From positions 3,110,501 to 3,174,500 of the forward strand of contig NZ_CP029064.1 in the NCBI RefSeq assembly GCF_003076275.1: DNA of 64,000 bases. Direction: 5' to 3'. The notes beneath the pieces were generated by a model that saw only the letters and a list, made by a program, of their open reading frames with translations, ran no database searches and was not told where the DNA came from. Shown here piece by piece: positions 10,561-20,242 of the stretch (positions are counted from its first letter, which is position 1; every line of letters starts with the position of its first letter). Source of the DNA: Microbulbifer sp. A4B17 (GTDB lineage Bacteria > Pseudomonadota > Gammaproteobacteria > Pseudomonadales > Cellvibrionaceae). Position numbers and translations under genes: made by a program.

Positions 10561-10615
10561 CGGCGACTGGAACAGTCGCCGAAACCCCGCAGTCGGCTCT
10601 GGGTACCGACTGCGG
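10561..10615 (-). terminator. Two tandem stem-loops downstream of gap
   Basis: A 10-bp perfect stem at 10587-10615 (CCGCAGTCGG) and an 8-bp stem at 10561-10581 (CGGCGACT) lie 18 bases after the gap stop codon. Neither has a U-tract on the minus strand, so they may protect the 3' end or assist factor-dependent termination. Confidence 0.5.
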
Positions 10616-10632
10616 TGAGGAAGCGTGACGCC

Positions 10633-12108
10633 TTAGTCCTCTTTCGGGAACAGCTTGTAACGAACGCCAGCCATATCTTCCAGGCAGCGAACTACCTGGC
10701 AGCTATAACCGAACTCGTTGTCGTACCAGCAGTAGAGCACAGCGTTTTTACCATCCACGATAGTCGCAGTGGAATCGAATACGCAGGCAACACGAGAGCC
10801 AACAAAATCGCTGGACACCACTTCCGGAGAGTTGGTGAAATCGATCTGCTGACGCAGCGGCGAGTGCAGCGCCACATCGCGCATATATTCGTTCAGCTCT
10901 TCCTTGGTGGTCTCCTTACCCAGATTCAGGTTCAGGATCGCCATGGAAACATTTGGAGTCGGGACACGAATTGCATTGCCGGTGAGCTTACCTTTCAGCT
11001 CAGGCAGCGCTTTGGCAACCGCCTTGGCAGCACCGGTTTCGGTTAGAACCATGTTCAGCGCAGCTGCGCGACCGCGACGTTCACCTTTGTGGTAGTTGTC
11101 GATCAGGTTCTGGTCGTTGGTGTAAGCGTGTACAGTTTCTACGTGACCGTGCTCAACACCGTAGCCGTCCATCATCGCCTTCAGGACCGGCACGATGGCG
11201 TTAGTGGTGCAGGAAGCTGCGGACAGCACCTTGTCTTCCGGCTTAATATCGCTACTGTTGATACCGTAAACGATATTCTTGATATCGCCCTTGCCCGGAG
11301 CCGTCAGAAGCACCTTGGAGGCGCCTGGGCTCTGCAAGTGCTGGCTCAGGCCTTCTTCATCACGCCATACACCGGTGCTGTCAACGATAATCGCATCGTT
11401 GATACCGTGCTGGGTGTAATCCACTTCCTGCGGGGAGTTGGCGTAGATGATCTTGATTTCGTTACCGTTACAGATCAGGGAGTTAGTCTCCTCGTCCACA
11501 CGGATAGTACCCTGGAAAGCGCCGTGTACGGAGTCGCGACGCAACAGAGAAGCACGCTTCACCAAATCGTTGGGCGCCTTGCCCTTGCGCAGTACGATAG
11601 CGCGCAGACGCAGAACGTCACCACTACCGGCCTTGTCGATCAACAGGCGGGCAACCAGACGGCCGATACGACCAAAACCGTAGATAACAACATCTTTGGA
11701 TTCGGGCAGAGGCTTGCCGGCACCCGCTGCGTCGGACAGCTCTTCACGTACAAACTCGTCCACAGACAAGCCGCGATCGTCGCGCATGTACTTGTTAGTC
11801 ATGGTTCCCAGGTCGATATGTACGGGACCCAGCTCCATCTTGCAGATGGCTTCCAACACAGGGAAAGTTTCAAACTCGGAGAGTTCATTTTCCTCAACCT
11901 GACGCACGAAACGGTGCGCTTTCATAATGCTCAGAACTGAGCGATTAACCAGGTTGCGGCCGTACATATAAATACCGACGTTGCTCTCACGGTTGAGCTT
12001 TCCAATCATCGGGATCATGGATTCAGCCAGCGCTTCACGCTGCTTCCAGTCCTTGAAAAAGTCCGCGGGCTTCGGTCGCTTCTGAGTCACTATCGGACAC
12101 CTCTGCAT
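10633..12108 (-). CDS. gap: Glyceraldehyde-3-phosphate dehydrogenase, long form
   Basis: Oxidises glyceraldehyde 3-phosphate to 1,3-bisphosphoglycerate, or runs in reverse for gluconeogenesis. At 491 residues it is about 150 longer than classical GAPDH. Residues 1-137 form a helical extension of a type also annotated in pseudomonads, and the NAD-binding Rossmann motif GFGRIGR is at 144-150. The catalytic cysteine is C300 in SAASCTTNA, and the conserved WYDNEFGYS is near the C terminus. It is divergent from mfd and upstream of nqrA on the same strand. The coenzyme preference and dominant direction are not readable here. Confidence 0.92.
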   Translation of the reverse strand: MQRCPIVTQKRPKPADFFKDWKQREALAESMIPMIGKLNRESNVGIYMYGRNLVNRSVLSIMKAHRFVRQVEENELSEFETFPVLEAICKMELGPVHIDLGTMTNKYMRDDRGLSVDEFVREELSDAAGAGKPLPESKDVVIYGFGRIGRLVARLLIDKAGSGDVLRLRAIVLRKGKAPNDLVKRASLLRRDSVHGAFQGTIRVDEETNSLICNGNEIKIIYANSPQEVDYTQHGINDAIIVDSTGVWRDEEGLSQHLQSPGASKVLLTAPGKGDIKNIVYGINSSDIKPEDKVLSAASCTTNAIVPVLKAMMDGYGVEHGHVETVHAYTNDQNLIDNYHKGERRGRAAALNMVLTETGAAKAVAKALPELKGKLTGNAIRVPTPNVSMAILNLNLGKETTKEELNEYMRDVALHSPLRQQIDFTNSPEVVSSDFVGSRVACVFDSTATIVDGKNAVLYCWYDNEFGYSCQVVRCLEDMAGVRYKLFPKED

Positions 12109-12165
12109 TGTATTTAGTAGGCAAGAAATACAGTTCTGAAACCACTCAGAACCGCATGGCTGCGC

Positions 12166-12193
12166 ATTATAGTGTTCGCTTTACACTGCGCAA
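12166..12193 (-). promoter_or_regulatory. Putative sigma-70 promoter of gap
   Basis: The minus strand shows TTGCGC (12188-12193), a 16-base spacer and a perfect TATAAT (12166-12171), about 57 bases upstream of the gap start. The rest of the 288-base gap/mfd divergent region shows only a short A/T-flanked stem near 12210-12240. Confidence 0.55.
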
Positions 12194-12396
12194 CTGAGCA
12201 AAAAAGAGCCAAAAAAATGTAGTAAAACTACCTTTTTGTAGCCCGCCCCGGCAGTAGTGCGCAATCCCCAAAAAGCGTAGTTGTTCCCGATTGGAAACAC
12301 AGGCAGGGTTAAGATTCCCTGCAGCCAAAACCGTTCGCGGCTACAATAGCCGGCCTCGAAGACATCTCGAATGAATGCGCGGATATATAAGGAAAG

Positions 12397-15300
12397 ATGA
12401 CAGAAATACAGCCCCTGACCCCACCGAAGTTTCGCTCCTCCAGTGACCGTCAATTTTGGGGACAACTGCATGGCGCAGCTGCCGCGCTCGCCATCCTCAA
12501 TACGGCACGCAATAACAAAGCGCCCACCCTGTTAATCACAAAGGACAGTCTCGAAGCGCACCGTTTAGAGGTGCAATTGAAATTTTTTAACAAAGCGCGG
12601 CGAGATAAGGGTGAAAACAGGGAGCTGGAAATCTTCCATTTTCCCGATTGGGAAATCCTCCCCTACGATACCTTCTCACCCCATCAGGATATTATCTCGG
12701 ACCGCCTCGCCACCCTTTACCAGCTACCGAAGATGGGGGCGGGGATCGTCATTATCCCAGTCAGCACCCTGATGCACCGGCTACCGCCCTGCAACTATAT
12801 TGCCGGCAATGCGCTGATATTGGAGGAAGGGCAGCAGTTTGATATCGATATCCAGCGGAGACTGCTGGAGCAGGCCGGCTACCACTGTGTAGACACCGTC
12901 TACGAGCATGGTGAATTCGCCGTGCGCGGTTCATTGATGGATATTTTCCCAATGGGCAGCCCCCTTCCCTACCGCATCGACCTGTTCGACGATGAAATCG
13001 AATCCCTGCGCACCTTTGACCCGGAAACCCAGCGCACTATCGACAAGGTAAAAACCATACACCTTTTACCTGCGCGGGAATTCCCTTTGCACAAGGCCGC
13101 TCTGTCAGGGTTCCTGCAAAACTGGCACGGCGAATTCGACAGCGATCCCAGCCAGGTACCAATTTACCAGGATATCAGTGCAGGAATTGCCCCGGCGGGT
13201 ATCGAGTACTACCTACCACTGTTTTTCGATGGCAACTGCTCCAGTCTGTTCGATTACCTGCCCGAGGGCAGCCAAGCATTTCTGCAGGGGGATATTCAAC
13301 AACCGCTGGATAACTTCTGGCGCGAAGTCAGCAACCGCTATGAAAGCCGTCGCGGCGACCTGACCCGCCCCATATTGCCACCGCGCCAGATATTACTGGA
13401 AATTGATGAGCTCAATGGTGCTCTGAAATCCATGCCCAGGGTAATCTTCTCCACAGAAAGCCTGCCAGAAGCCCAGGGAAATTTTAATTTTGCCACTGCC
13501 GCACCGCCCAAGCTGCCGGTAGACGGCAAGGCCGAACAACCTCTGGCCGCACTGGAAAGCTACCTGATGGAATATTCCGGCCGACTGCTCTTCTGCGCTG
13601 AAAGTAGCGGGCGGCGTGAAGCACTGTTGGAGCTTCTAAAGGGAATCCGCCTTACCCCACCCAGTTTTAAAAGCTGGCAGGACTTCCTCGCCGCAGAGGA
13701 CTCTATCGGCATTACCGTCGCGCCGATAGACCAGGGGCTGTTGCTAAAGGACCCACAGATCAATCTAATTGCGGAACCACAGCTATTTGGCGAGAGAGTA
13801 CTGCAGCAGCGACGCCGCAAAAAAGCTAAAGACGAAGCGGACAATGCAGTTAAAAACCTGGCTGAATTGCGTACCGGCACCCCCGTAGTCCATATTGATC
13901 ACGGCGTGGGTCGCTACCGCGGGTTGCAGCACCTGGAAATTGATGGGCAACCGGCAGAGTTCCTGACCCTGGAATATGCCGACGAAGCCAAGCTCTACGT
14001 GCCGGTTGCCAGCCTGCATCTGATCAGCCGCTACTCCGGTGCCGATGAAGCCCTGGCCCCGCTACACAAAATGGGTAGCGAGCAGTGGCAAAAAGCCAAG
14101 CGCAAAGCTGCCGAGAAGGTGCGCGATGCCGCCGCAGAGCTACTGGATATCTACGCCCGCCGCGAAGCTCGCATTGGCCATGCGTTCGACAATCCGCAAC
14201 TGGCCTATCGGGAATTCTCCGCAGGCTTCCCCTTCGAAGAAACCCCAGACCAACAGCAGGCTATTGAGGCAGTTTTGGGGGATATGCTCTCAAGCAAGCC
14301 CATGGACAGACTGGTGTGTGGCGATGTGGGCTTCGGTAAGACTGAGGTCGCCATGCGTGCTGCCTTTGTCGCCGCCCATGCGGGCAAGCAGGTTGCCATG
14401 CTGGTGCCGACTACCCTGCTGGCACAGCAACACTATCAATCTTTCCAGGATCGCTTTGCCGATTGGCCGATTAATATTGAAGTAATCTCCCGCTTCCGCT
14501 CCGGCAAGGAAGTGGACAGCGTGAAAGAGAAGGTGGCCAACGGCAAGGTGGATATCCTGGTCGGCACACACAAGCTGCTGCAAAGCGATCTGGACTTTAA
14601 AAATCTCGGTCTGCTGATTATCGACGAAGAACACCGCTTTGGCGTCCGACAGAAGGAGCGCCTCAAGAGCCTACGCTCCGAGGTGGATATCCTCAACCTT
14701 ACCGCCACCCCCATTCCCCGCACCCTGAATATGGCCATGGCCGGTATTCGCGATCTATCGGTGATCGCCACCCCTCCGGCACGGCGTCTCTCTGTGAAAA
14801 CCTTCGTGCGAGAGCGCGATGAAGCCTTGGTCAAAGAAGCTATCCTGCGGGAAATCCTGCGCGGTGGTCAGGTGTATTTCCTGCACAACGAAGTCAAAAG
14901 CATTGAGCGAATCGCGCGGGAATTACAGGAGATGATTCCCGAGGCCCGCATCGGCATAGGCCACGGCCAGATGCGCGAACGGGAGCTGGAACAGGTGATG
15001 AGCGACTTCTATCACAAGCGCTTCAATGTCCTGGTCTGTACCACCATTATCGAAACCGGTATCGACGTCCCCACTGCCAACACAATTTTGATCGAGCGCG
15101 CCGACAAGTTCGGCCTGGCTCAGCTTCACCAGTTACGCGGTCGCGTGGGTCGCTCGCACCACCAGGCCTATGCCTACCTGCTGACTCCCAACAAGCGCTC
15201 CATGACCAGTGATGCGGTGAAGCGCTTGGAAGCGATTAGCGAGGCCCAGGACTTAGGTGCAGGCTTTACCCTGGCAACTCACGACCTGGAAATTCGCGGC

Positions 15301-15876
15301 GCGGGCGAACTGCTGGGCGAAGAGCAAAGCGGGCAAATCCAGAGTGTAGGCTTCAACCTGTATATGGAAATGCTCGACAAAGCGGTGAAGGCCATTCGTG
15401 AGGGCCGGACACCAAATATTGACGACCCCCTCGAATCCCCAGCGATAGATGTCAATCTGCGGGTTGCTGCACTGATTCCCGAAGATTACCTGCCCGATGT
15501 CCACGGCCGCCTGATCATGTACAAGCGCATCGCCAATGCTCCCGACAAGCAGCAATTGAAGGAGCTTCAGGTGGAGATGATCGACCGCTTCGGCCTGCTA
15601 CCGGAGCCGGTAAAACACCTTTTCCGTACTACTGAGATAAAGCTGACGGCTGAAAGCATGGGCATCCGTAAACTAGAGGCCTCAGCTGCGAGAGGGCGTA
15701 TCGAGTTTGCGGAGAATACCCGTGTAGATCCGCTCACATTGGTTAAGATGGTGCAGACCCAGCCGGGACGCTACCAACTGGCCGGCGCCAACCAACTGAA
15801 TTTCAGTCTTGATGAGGAAGGTACTGACCGCAAGCTCCAGGAAATTAACGAAGTTCTGGAAAAGCTTGCACAGTGA
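12397..15876 (+). CDS. mfd: Transcription-repair coupling factor
   Basis: Mfd displaces RNA polymerase stalled at DNA lesions and recruits UvrA. At 1159 residues it has the normal length and domains: an N-terminal UvrB-like region, the RNA-polymerase interaction domain (about 480-560), RecG-like translocase motors with Walker A GDVGFGKTE (about 642) and DEEH box (about 743), the LHQLRGRVGRS motif, and the C-terminal TRCF domain. AAGGAAAG precedes the ATG. Confidence 0.97.
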   Translation: MTEIQPLTPPKFRSSSDRQFWGQLHGAAAALAILNTARNNKAPTLLITKDSLEAHRLEVQLKFFNKARRDKGENRELEIFHFPDWEILPYDTFSPHQDIISDRLATLYQLPKMGAGIVIIPVSTLMHRLPPCNYIAGNALILEEGQQFDIDIQRRLLEQAGYHCVDTVYEHGEFAVRGSLMDIFPMGSPLPYRIDLFDDEIESLRTFDPETQRTIDKVKTIHLLPAREFPLHKAALSGFLQNWHGEFDSDPSQVPIYQDISAGIAPAGIEYYLPLFFDGNCSSLFDYLPEGSQAFLQGDIQQPLDNFWREVSNRYESRRGDLTRPILPPRQILLEIDELNGALKSMPRVIFSTESLPEAQGNFNFATAAPPKLPVDGKAEQPLAALESYLMEYSGRLLFCAESSGRREALLELLKGIRLTPPSFKSWQDFLAAEDSIGITVAPIDQGLLLKDPQINLIAEPQLFGERVLQQRRRKKAKDEADNAVKNLAELRTGTPVVHIDHGVGRYRGLQHLEIDGQPAEFLTLEYADEAKLYVPVASLHLISRYSGADEALAPLHKMGSEQWQKAKRKAAEKVRDAAAELLDIYARREARIGHAFDNPQLAYREFSAGFPFEETPDQQQAIEAVLGDMLSSKPMDRLVCGDVGFGKTEVAMRAAFVAAHAGKQVAMLVPTTLLAQQHYQSFQDRFADWPINIEVISRFRSGKEVDSVKEKVANGKVDILVGTHKLLQSDLDFKNLGLLIIDEEHRFGVRQKERLKSLRSEVDILNLTATPIPRTLNMAMAGIRDLSVIATPPARRLSVKTFVRERDEALVKEAILREILRGGQVYFLHNEVKSIERIARELQEMIPEARIGIGHGQMRERELEQVMSDFYHKRFNVLVCTTIIETGIDVPTANTILIERADKFGLAQLHQLRGRVGRSHHQAYAYLLTPNKRSMTSDAVKRLEAISEAQDLGAGFTLATHDLEIRGAGELLGEEQSGQIQSVGFNLYMEMLDKAVKAIREGRTPNIDDPLESPAIDVNLRVAALIPEDYLPDVHGRLIMYKRIANAPDKQQLKELQVEMIDRFGLLPEPVKHLFRTTEIKLTAESMGIRKLEASAARGRIEFAENTRVDPLTLVKMVQTQPGRYQLAGANQLNFSLDEEGTDRKLQEINEVLEKLAQ

Positions 15877-15998
15877 TACCATCCGGCAGGCAGCGGCGGG
15901 AGTTGACGACAAAACTAATCAGTCTCCTACTCCTGCTGAACGGCCTATCGGCGATAACACCCTTGGCACCCAAATAGAATTGTTTAAGTGGTAAACCC

Positions 15999-16994
15999 AT
16001 GAAAAGGATAATTAGCCTCTGCTCAACCCTGGCGCTCACGCTGGCAGCTACCAGTGCCCAGGCCGTCAACTACGCTGGCAATACTTTCGAAATAGAAATG
16101 ATCGTATTCGAGCGCCCTCAGGGAATGGAAAAAACCGCAGAGACCTGGCCGACGACACCCCGCCTTCAGTATCCATCACAGTGGATCGACTTTGAAACTT
16201 TGCACACCCTACTCCCAAATGCTGAAGAGGAGGTGTTATCGCTTGATGAAATCATATCCTCACATGAAACGAGCAGCCCATCTGCTCCCGAATCAACCGA
16301 CCTTGGAGAAGGCACTGGCGAAACCTTGCAAGTTGCTGAACCCGCCGCACCAAACCTACTATTAAGGCCAGTACCCAGGTTACTGGACAACAAAGCTGCG
16401 GCAATTACCCGCGCCGGGGACAGGGTGCTGTTTCACAAGGCCTGGCGACAGGTTTTAAAAACCAAGAGAAACTCCCCGGCCATTCTGATTGATGGCGGCA
16501 GCCAGCTCAGTGGACACAGCCAGCTTGAAGGATCTATCACTCTGAGCGTTGCCCGCTATTTACATATCAGTACTAATCTATGGCTAAATGACTTTTACAC
16601 ACAGCCCGGGGAGCAAAGTATTCTCCTTCCCCAGCGTCCGCAAAATAAAGTGGAAAAACCTCTGCAAATTATAACGGGCAACTACAGTGATATTGAAAGT
16701 TCGTATCCACAAAATAGCGGGCTTGATATCGAAAATAGTCAAGACGCAATTAATACCAAAGAACCACTCACATTGGGCGAGCCAGAATTTAAAAAAGAAG
16801 AACCTTTATATGTTGCCCACGTCGCGAGATTGCAACACGAGCGACGTTTACGCAGTGGCCAACTGCATTATATCGACCACCCAGCATTCGGTATTCTTAT
16901 TGAAGTGCGAACTGTAGCCAAGCCCAAGGAAGGATTAAAAGATATAGAAATGCCTGAGAACAACCAAGTAAAAGACAAACAGTCGGAAAGTTAA
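15999..16994 (+). CDS. csiV: CsiV-type periplasmic protein (peptidoglycan-associated)
   Basis: 331 residues with a clear Sec signal peptide (MKRIISLCSTLALTLAATSAQA). The segment YAGNTFEIEMIVFERP then opens the CsiV domain, named for a Vibrio peptidoglycan-binding protein needed for activity of the D-amino-acid-insensitive synthase PBP1A. A variable acidic middle (about 80-110) and the C-terminal LQHERRLRSGQLHYIDHPAFGIL motif, conserved in this family, are present. Position after mfd matches Pseudomonas (PA3003). A partner synthase in this organism is inferred, not seen. Confidence 0.8.
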   Translation: MKRIISLCSTLALTLAATSAQAVNYAGNTFEIEMIVFERPQGMEKTAETWPTTPRLQYPSQWIDFETLHTLLPNAEEEVLSLDEIISSHETSSPSAPESTDLGEGTGETLQVAEPAAPNLLLRPVPRLLDNKAAAITRAGDRVLFHKAWRQVLKTKRNSPAILIDGGSQLSGHSQLEGSITLSVARYLHISTNLWLNDFYTQPGEQSILLPQRPQNKVEKPLQIITGNYSDIESSYPQNSGLDIENSQDAINTKEPLTLGEPEFKKEEPLYVAHVARLQHERRLRSGQLHYIDHPAFGILIEVRTVAKPKEGLKDIEMPENNQVKDKQSES

Positions 16995-17055
16995 TTTATT
17001 TAAATAATTAACTTTCATTAATAGTCCCCGCAAAATTTGTGGGGATTATTATTTT
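16986..17055 (+). terminator. Possible csiV terminator region
   Basis: Two hairpins follow or overlap the csiV stop: an AT-rich 10-bp stem at 16986-17016, and a short TCCCC/GGGGA stem (17025-17045) followed by TTATTATTTT. The second resembles a weak intrinsic terminator. Confidence 0.4.
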
Positions 17056-17384
17056 CAACAATCCCCAAACCTTTAAACCCCAAACGAATTAATTTCACCA
17101 GTCGCGCAAACACACTGCACCCAACTCTATTTTTAATTGATTTATCTCCAATTAAAATACGGCCACCCAACAAGTAAATACCGCCAACCTCCAATAGCGA
17201 AAAAAGGCCATCAATAAGACTCGATCTCAAAACCATTGAAGCGACAAATTGCACAGCAATATTGGGCGCAATAAATATCAGAAAGGTACACACAGTTTTC
17301 GGAAAAGCAGGATATGACTAAATTCGCCAACTGGGACACAAACCCGCTTTTAAAAAACTGCCGCTATTGCAAAGCAGATAACAA
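17056..17384. other. Gene-free stretch between csiV and csp
   Basis: An AT-rich interval. A 91-codon GTG-started frame on the minus strand (17018-17293) has no ribosome-binding site and no family similarity that I recognise, so I treat it as non-coding. Confidence 0.4.
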
Positions 17385-17411
17385 AAAAGCGGATCATAAA
17401 GATCCGCTTTT
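17385..17411 (-). terminator. Rho-independent terminator of the cold-shock gene
   Basis: An 11-bp perfect stem (AAAAGCGGATC and its complement, 5-nt loop), with the minus strand continuing as a T-run (CCGCTTTTTTG). It lies about 80 bases beyond the csp stop codon. Confidence 0.8.
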
Positions 17412-17490
17412 CAGAGGCGCTGACAGGGCCGGCGTCAATGAGCCGCAGGACCCTACACGACAACAGTTCTTTCAACGAGTGATCTATAAA

Positions 17491-17706
17491 TCACTCACAG
17501 GGAACAACATCTTCCGCCAGCAGTCCTTTGTCACCTTGTTGCATTTCGAACTCTACCGCCTGCCCCTCATTAAGGGTTTTGTAGCCCTCGCCGCGAATGC
17601 TGCGATAGTGAACGAAAATATCTTCAGTTCCTTCTCCACAGGTGATGAAGCCATAACCCCGTGCGTTATTAAACCACTTCACTGTACCTGTAACGCGATC
17701 ACTCAT
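17491..17706 (-). CDS. Cold-shock domain protein (CspA family)
   Basis: A 71-residue single OB-fold protein binding single-stranded nucleic acid, an RNA chaperone by family. RNP1-like [12 protein letters not shown] and RNP2-like DIFVHYRSI are both intact, with the usual [17 protein letters not shown] end. Residue Y in place of F in RNP2 (VHYRS) is a common variant. It is monocistronic, with its own terminator and a long leader of the kind seen in cold-inducible csp genes. Confidence 0.95.
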   Translation of the reverse strand: MSDRVTGTVKWFNNARGYGFITCGEGTEDIFVHYRSIRGEGYKTLNEGQAVEFEMQQGDKGLLAEDVVPCE

Positions 17707-18005
17707 TGAGAAAACCTCATTATTGTTATTGCGCCTACCTCTTTTACCTCACTGCTCAATTCGGCAAGAGGGGCAAACGCCACCCCATTGTTAACAAACT
17801 GCTCCATGCAGAATGCTATCTTGCTTAATCCGATGAGCATATACTCAAAGGACGTACCCTGATTCTTAGATAAAACAGCGCCAGTGTCTAGTTTTCTATG
17901 TGAAATAAATACTACGTTTTTCCCAATATGCGTAATTAACCGTCAAAATCTCCAAAGGCGCTCAATTATAAACTAATCATTTGTACCTTATTGCACTCCC
18001 ATTCC
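17707..18005 (-). promoter_or_regulatory. Long csp leader with putative promoter
   Basis: On the minus strand a TATAAT at 17965-17970 has a weak -35 region (GCAATA). A start near 17958 would give a 5' leader of about 250 bases. Long leaders are typical of cold-shock genes, but no cold box is asserted here. AATGAGG precedes the csp ATG. Confidence 0.35.
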
Positions 18006-19112
18006 TCAACTGTCTAACGCGGCCTCTCTCGTAAATGAAGGGATATCGGCGATATGTAATGTTGAAGTTGGGAATGCACAGGATGCTCCATATCCTTCGA
18101 TTATCTTAAGAATCGTTAGCAGAACATCTTGTTTTACCTCGTGATAACGTACCCAGTCAGTAGTTCGCGTAAAGGTATATACAAAGAAGTCCAAAGATGA
18201 GGAAGCAAAACTATTAAAATTAACAATTAGCGTACGATTAGAATCGATTTCAGGATGTTCCTGTAACATATTTTTAACATCTGCCACTATTGCCGCCATA
18301 TGATGGGCGTCTTCATATCGAATACCAATAGTTTCGAAAATTCTCCGGTTTAACATACGGGAAGGATTTTCTACTGCTATTTGGGTGAAGATCCCATTGG
18401 GGACATAAACCGGACGCATATCAAAAGTGCGGATTCTAGTCAGCCTCCAACCGATATCCTCAACGGTCCCTTCAATTTCCTTATCGGGGGAGCGAATCCA
18501 ATCACCCACCGCAAAAGGCCGATCGAGGTAGATCATCAGGCCGCCGAAGAAATTTGCCAGCAGATCCTTGGCAGCAAAGCCCACAGCCAATCCGCCGATA
18601 CCACCAAACGCCAAAACACCGCTGACGCTATAACCCAGGAATTGCATGACCACGATTCCCGCTGTGATCACAATTGAGGCCCGAACCAGCTTGCCGATGG
18701 CCCTGACCGTCGTGGCATCCATCGGCTTGCCCATATAGCGAGGGTCACACAAGTTGTGCTCCACGCTGTGGGAGAACCGCCAGGCGAACCACGCCATCAC
18801 CAGAATCAGGCCAATTTCCCGTGCCGGTGCAGCCAAAGAGAATATCTCTGCTCCCGTTGCATCCCCGGCACGCTGTGCAGCAACGGTCAAACCCAGCAAC
18901 CAGATTAAAACCTGCCCCGGGGGGGAGAGCGCTCCCACTAATGCATCATCCCAGGGGTTCACTGTCTTTTCGGCACGAACTGCCATTCGCTGCACAAACC
19001 GGCTAAAAAGCCAGGCTGCCAAGCCAGAGGCAAGCACGATTAGGAAAACTGAAACTATCCAGACCCGATTCTCACCGAGCCAGGACAACAGCATGCTCTC
19101 AACGGATTCCAC
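18006..19112 (-). CDS. MscS-family mechanosensitive ion channel
   Basis: 368 residues; an inner-membrane channel that opens on membrane tension to release solutes after hypo-osmotic shock. Three to four N-terminal helices precede the pore helix signature AFGGIGGLAVGFAAKDLLANFFGG (about 170-193), then the beta domain with RPFAVGDWI and a cytoplasmic C-terminal domain. It is YnaI/YbdG-like in size rather than minimal MscS. It stands alone between csp and nagZ. Confidence 0.9.
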   Translation of the reverse strand: MESVESMLLSWLGENRVWIVSVFLIVLASGLAAWLFSRFVQRMAVRAEKTVNPWDDALVGALSPPGQVLIWLLGLTVAAQRAGDATGAEIFSLAAPAREIGLILVMAWFAWRFSHSVEHNLCDPRYMGKPMDATTVRAIGKLVRASIVITAGIVVMQFLGYSVSGVLAFGGIGGLAVGFAAKDLLANFFGGLMIYLDRPFAVGDWIRSPDKEIEGTVEDIGWRLTRIRTFDMRPVYVPNGIFTQIAVENPSRMLNRRIFETIGIRYEDAHHMAAIVADVKNMLQEHPEIDSNRTLIVNFNSFASSSLDFFVYTFTRTTDWVRYHEVKQDVLLTILKIIEGYGASCAFPTSTLHIADIPSFTREAALDS

Positions 19113-19195
19113 TCGAACCCCTCCGTTTTAACCAACAGTCCGCAATATCCGCATGAAACACCTATGCCACAGGGAACGGATTACAGCAATTTATC

Positions 19196-20212
19196 TCAGC
19201 GCATTATTGAAGCTAACCAGTCCCGGGTTCTGTGCCAACGCGCACTCTTTTCAAGTTCCTCCCAGGAGCCAATCACCGGCCTGCCACTCATCGCCGACAA
19301 CCGATGAGTAGATTCAGGCCTAGGCACAAAGGTATCCAGTGCCGCCAGAGCCTCAAATGTGCCTATCCGATTGTTACATACGATGCCCATATCGCAACCG
19401 GCCTCCAGAGCGGCGCGAATCCTATCGCCATAACCTCCGGCCGCCCCTGCCCCTTCCATCGACAGATCATCGCTGAAAATCACCCCGGCAAACCCCAGTT
19501 GTCGCCGCAATACATCCTGCAACCAATAGCGGGAAAAACCGACCGGTTGGCTATCGATATTGACGAACCGAATATGAGCCGGCATCACAGCAGTCAGTTC
19601 CTGGGTGCCGATGCAGTCAATAAAGGGGAGTGCATCAGTTTCCAAAACCTGCTCTAAAGAGCGCTTATCCTCTGGCAACTCAACATGGCTGTCTTCCAGT
19701 ACATGGCCATGACCTGGAAAGTGCTTGCCAGTAGTAGCCATCCCTGCTTCGCGCATCCCCTGAATAAACGGGCGGGCCAGAGCGGTTAACCTGGCCGGAT
19801 CGGGGCTAAAACTACGATCACCAATCACCCGGCTGTGACTGTCATCCGCATCCAGAACCGGGGCAAAACTAAAGTCCACCCCCACTGCAAGCAACTCCGA
19901 CGCCAGCAGCCAGCCCACATCCTGCAATTGCTCACCACTGGCCACAGAGCCTAGGGCCTGCATGGATGGTATCCGCGTAAAATCATCGCGAAACCGCTGA
20001 ACCCTGCCACCCTCCTGATCCGCAGCCAACAGGATTTCCGGGCGCACAGCACGGATCGACTTCACCAGTTGAATGAGCTGCTGGCGGTCACGGTAGTTGC
20101 GGGCAAAGAAGATAAGCCCTCCCACCAGCGGGTGCCTGAGCAGCTCGCAGTCTTCATCGGTAAGTTCAAGCCCCTCGATATCCACCATTACGGGTCCGAG
20201 TGGTAGAGACAT
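19196..20212 (-). CDS. nagZ: Beta-N-acetylhexosaminidase NagZ
   Basis: Family GH3 cytoplasmic enzyme that removes GlcNAc from 1,6-anhydro-muropeptides in peptidoglycan recycling; its products feed AmpR-type sensing where present. It is 338 residues. KHFPGHGHVLEDSH carries the mobile-loop His that forms the acid/base dyad, and SDDLSMEGA carries the nucleophilic Asp. It is 30 bases downstream of psrA and probably co-transcribed with it, as in Pseudomonas (PA3005-PA3006). Confidence 0.95.
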   Translation of the reverse strand: MSLPLGPVMVDIEGLELTDEDCELLRHPLVGGLIFFARNYRDRQQLIQLVKSIRAVRPEILLAADQEGGRVQRFRDDFTRIPSMQALGSVASGEQLQDVGWLLASELLAVGVDFSFAPVLDADDSHSRVIGDRSFSPDPARLTALARPFIQGMREAGMATTGKHFPGHGHVLEDSHVELPEDKRSLEQVLETDALPFIDCIGTQELTAVMPAHIRFVNIDSQPVGFSRYWLQDVLRRQLGFAGVIFSDDLSMEGAGAAGGYGDRIRAALEAGCDMGIVCNNRIGTFEALAALDTFVPRPESTHRLSAMSGRPVIGSWEELEKSARWHRTRDWLASIMR

Positions 20213-20242
20213 ATAAAATTCCTTATCGCTTTATGAGCACAC

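Noticed and set aside
10516..11046. 176-codon plus-strand frame
   Set aside because: Antisense shadow of gap; it includes the hairpins downstream of gap and has no family similarity.
17018..17293. 91-codon minus-strand open frame
   Set aside because: GTG start without a ribosome-binding site, overlaps the csiV terminator region, no recognisable family.
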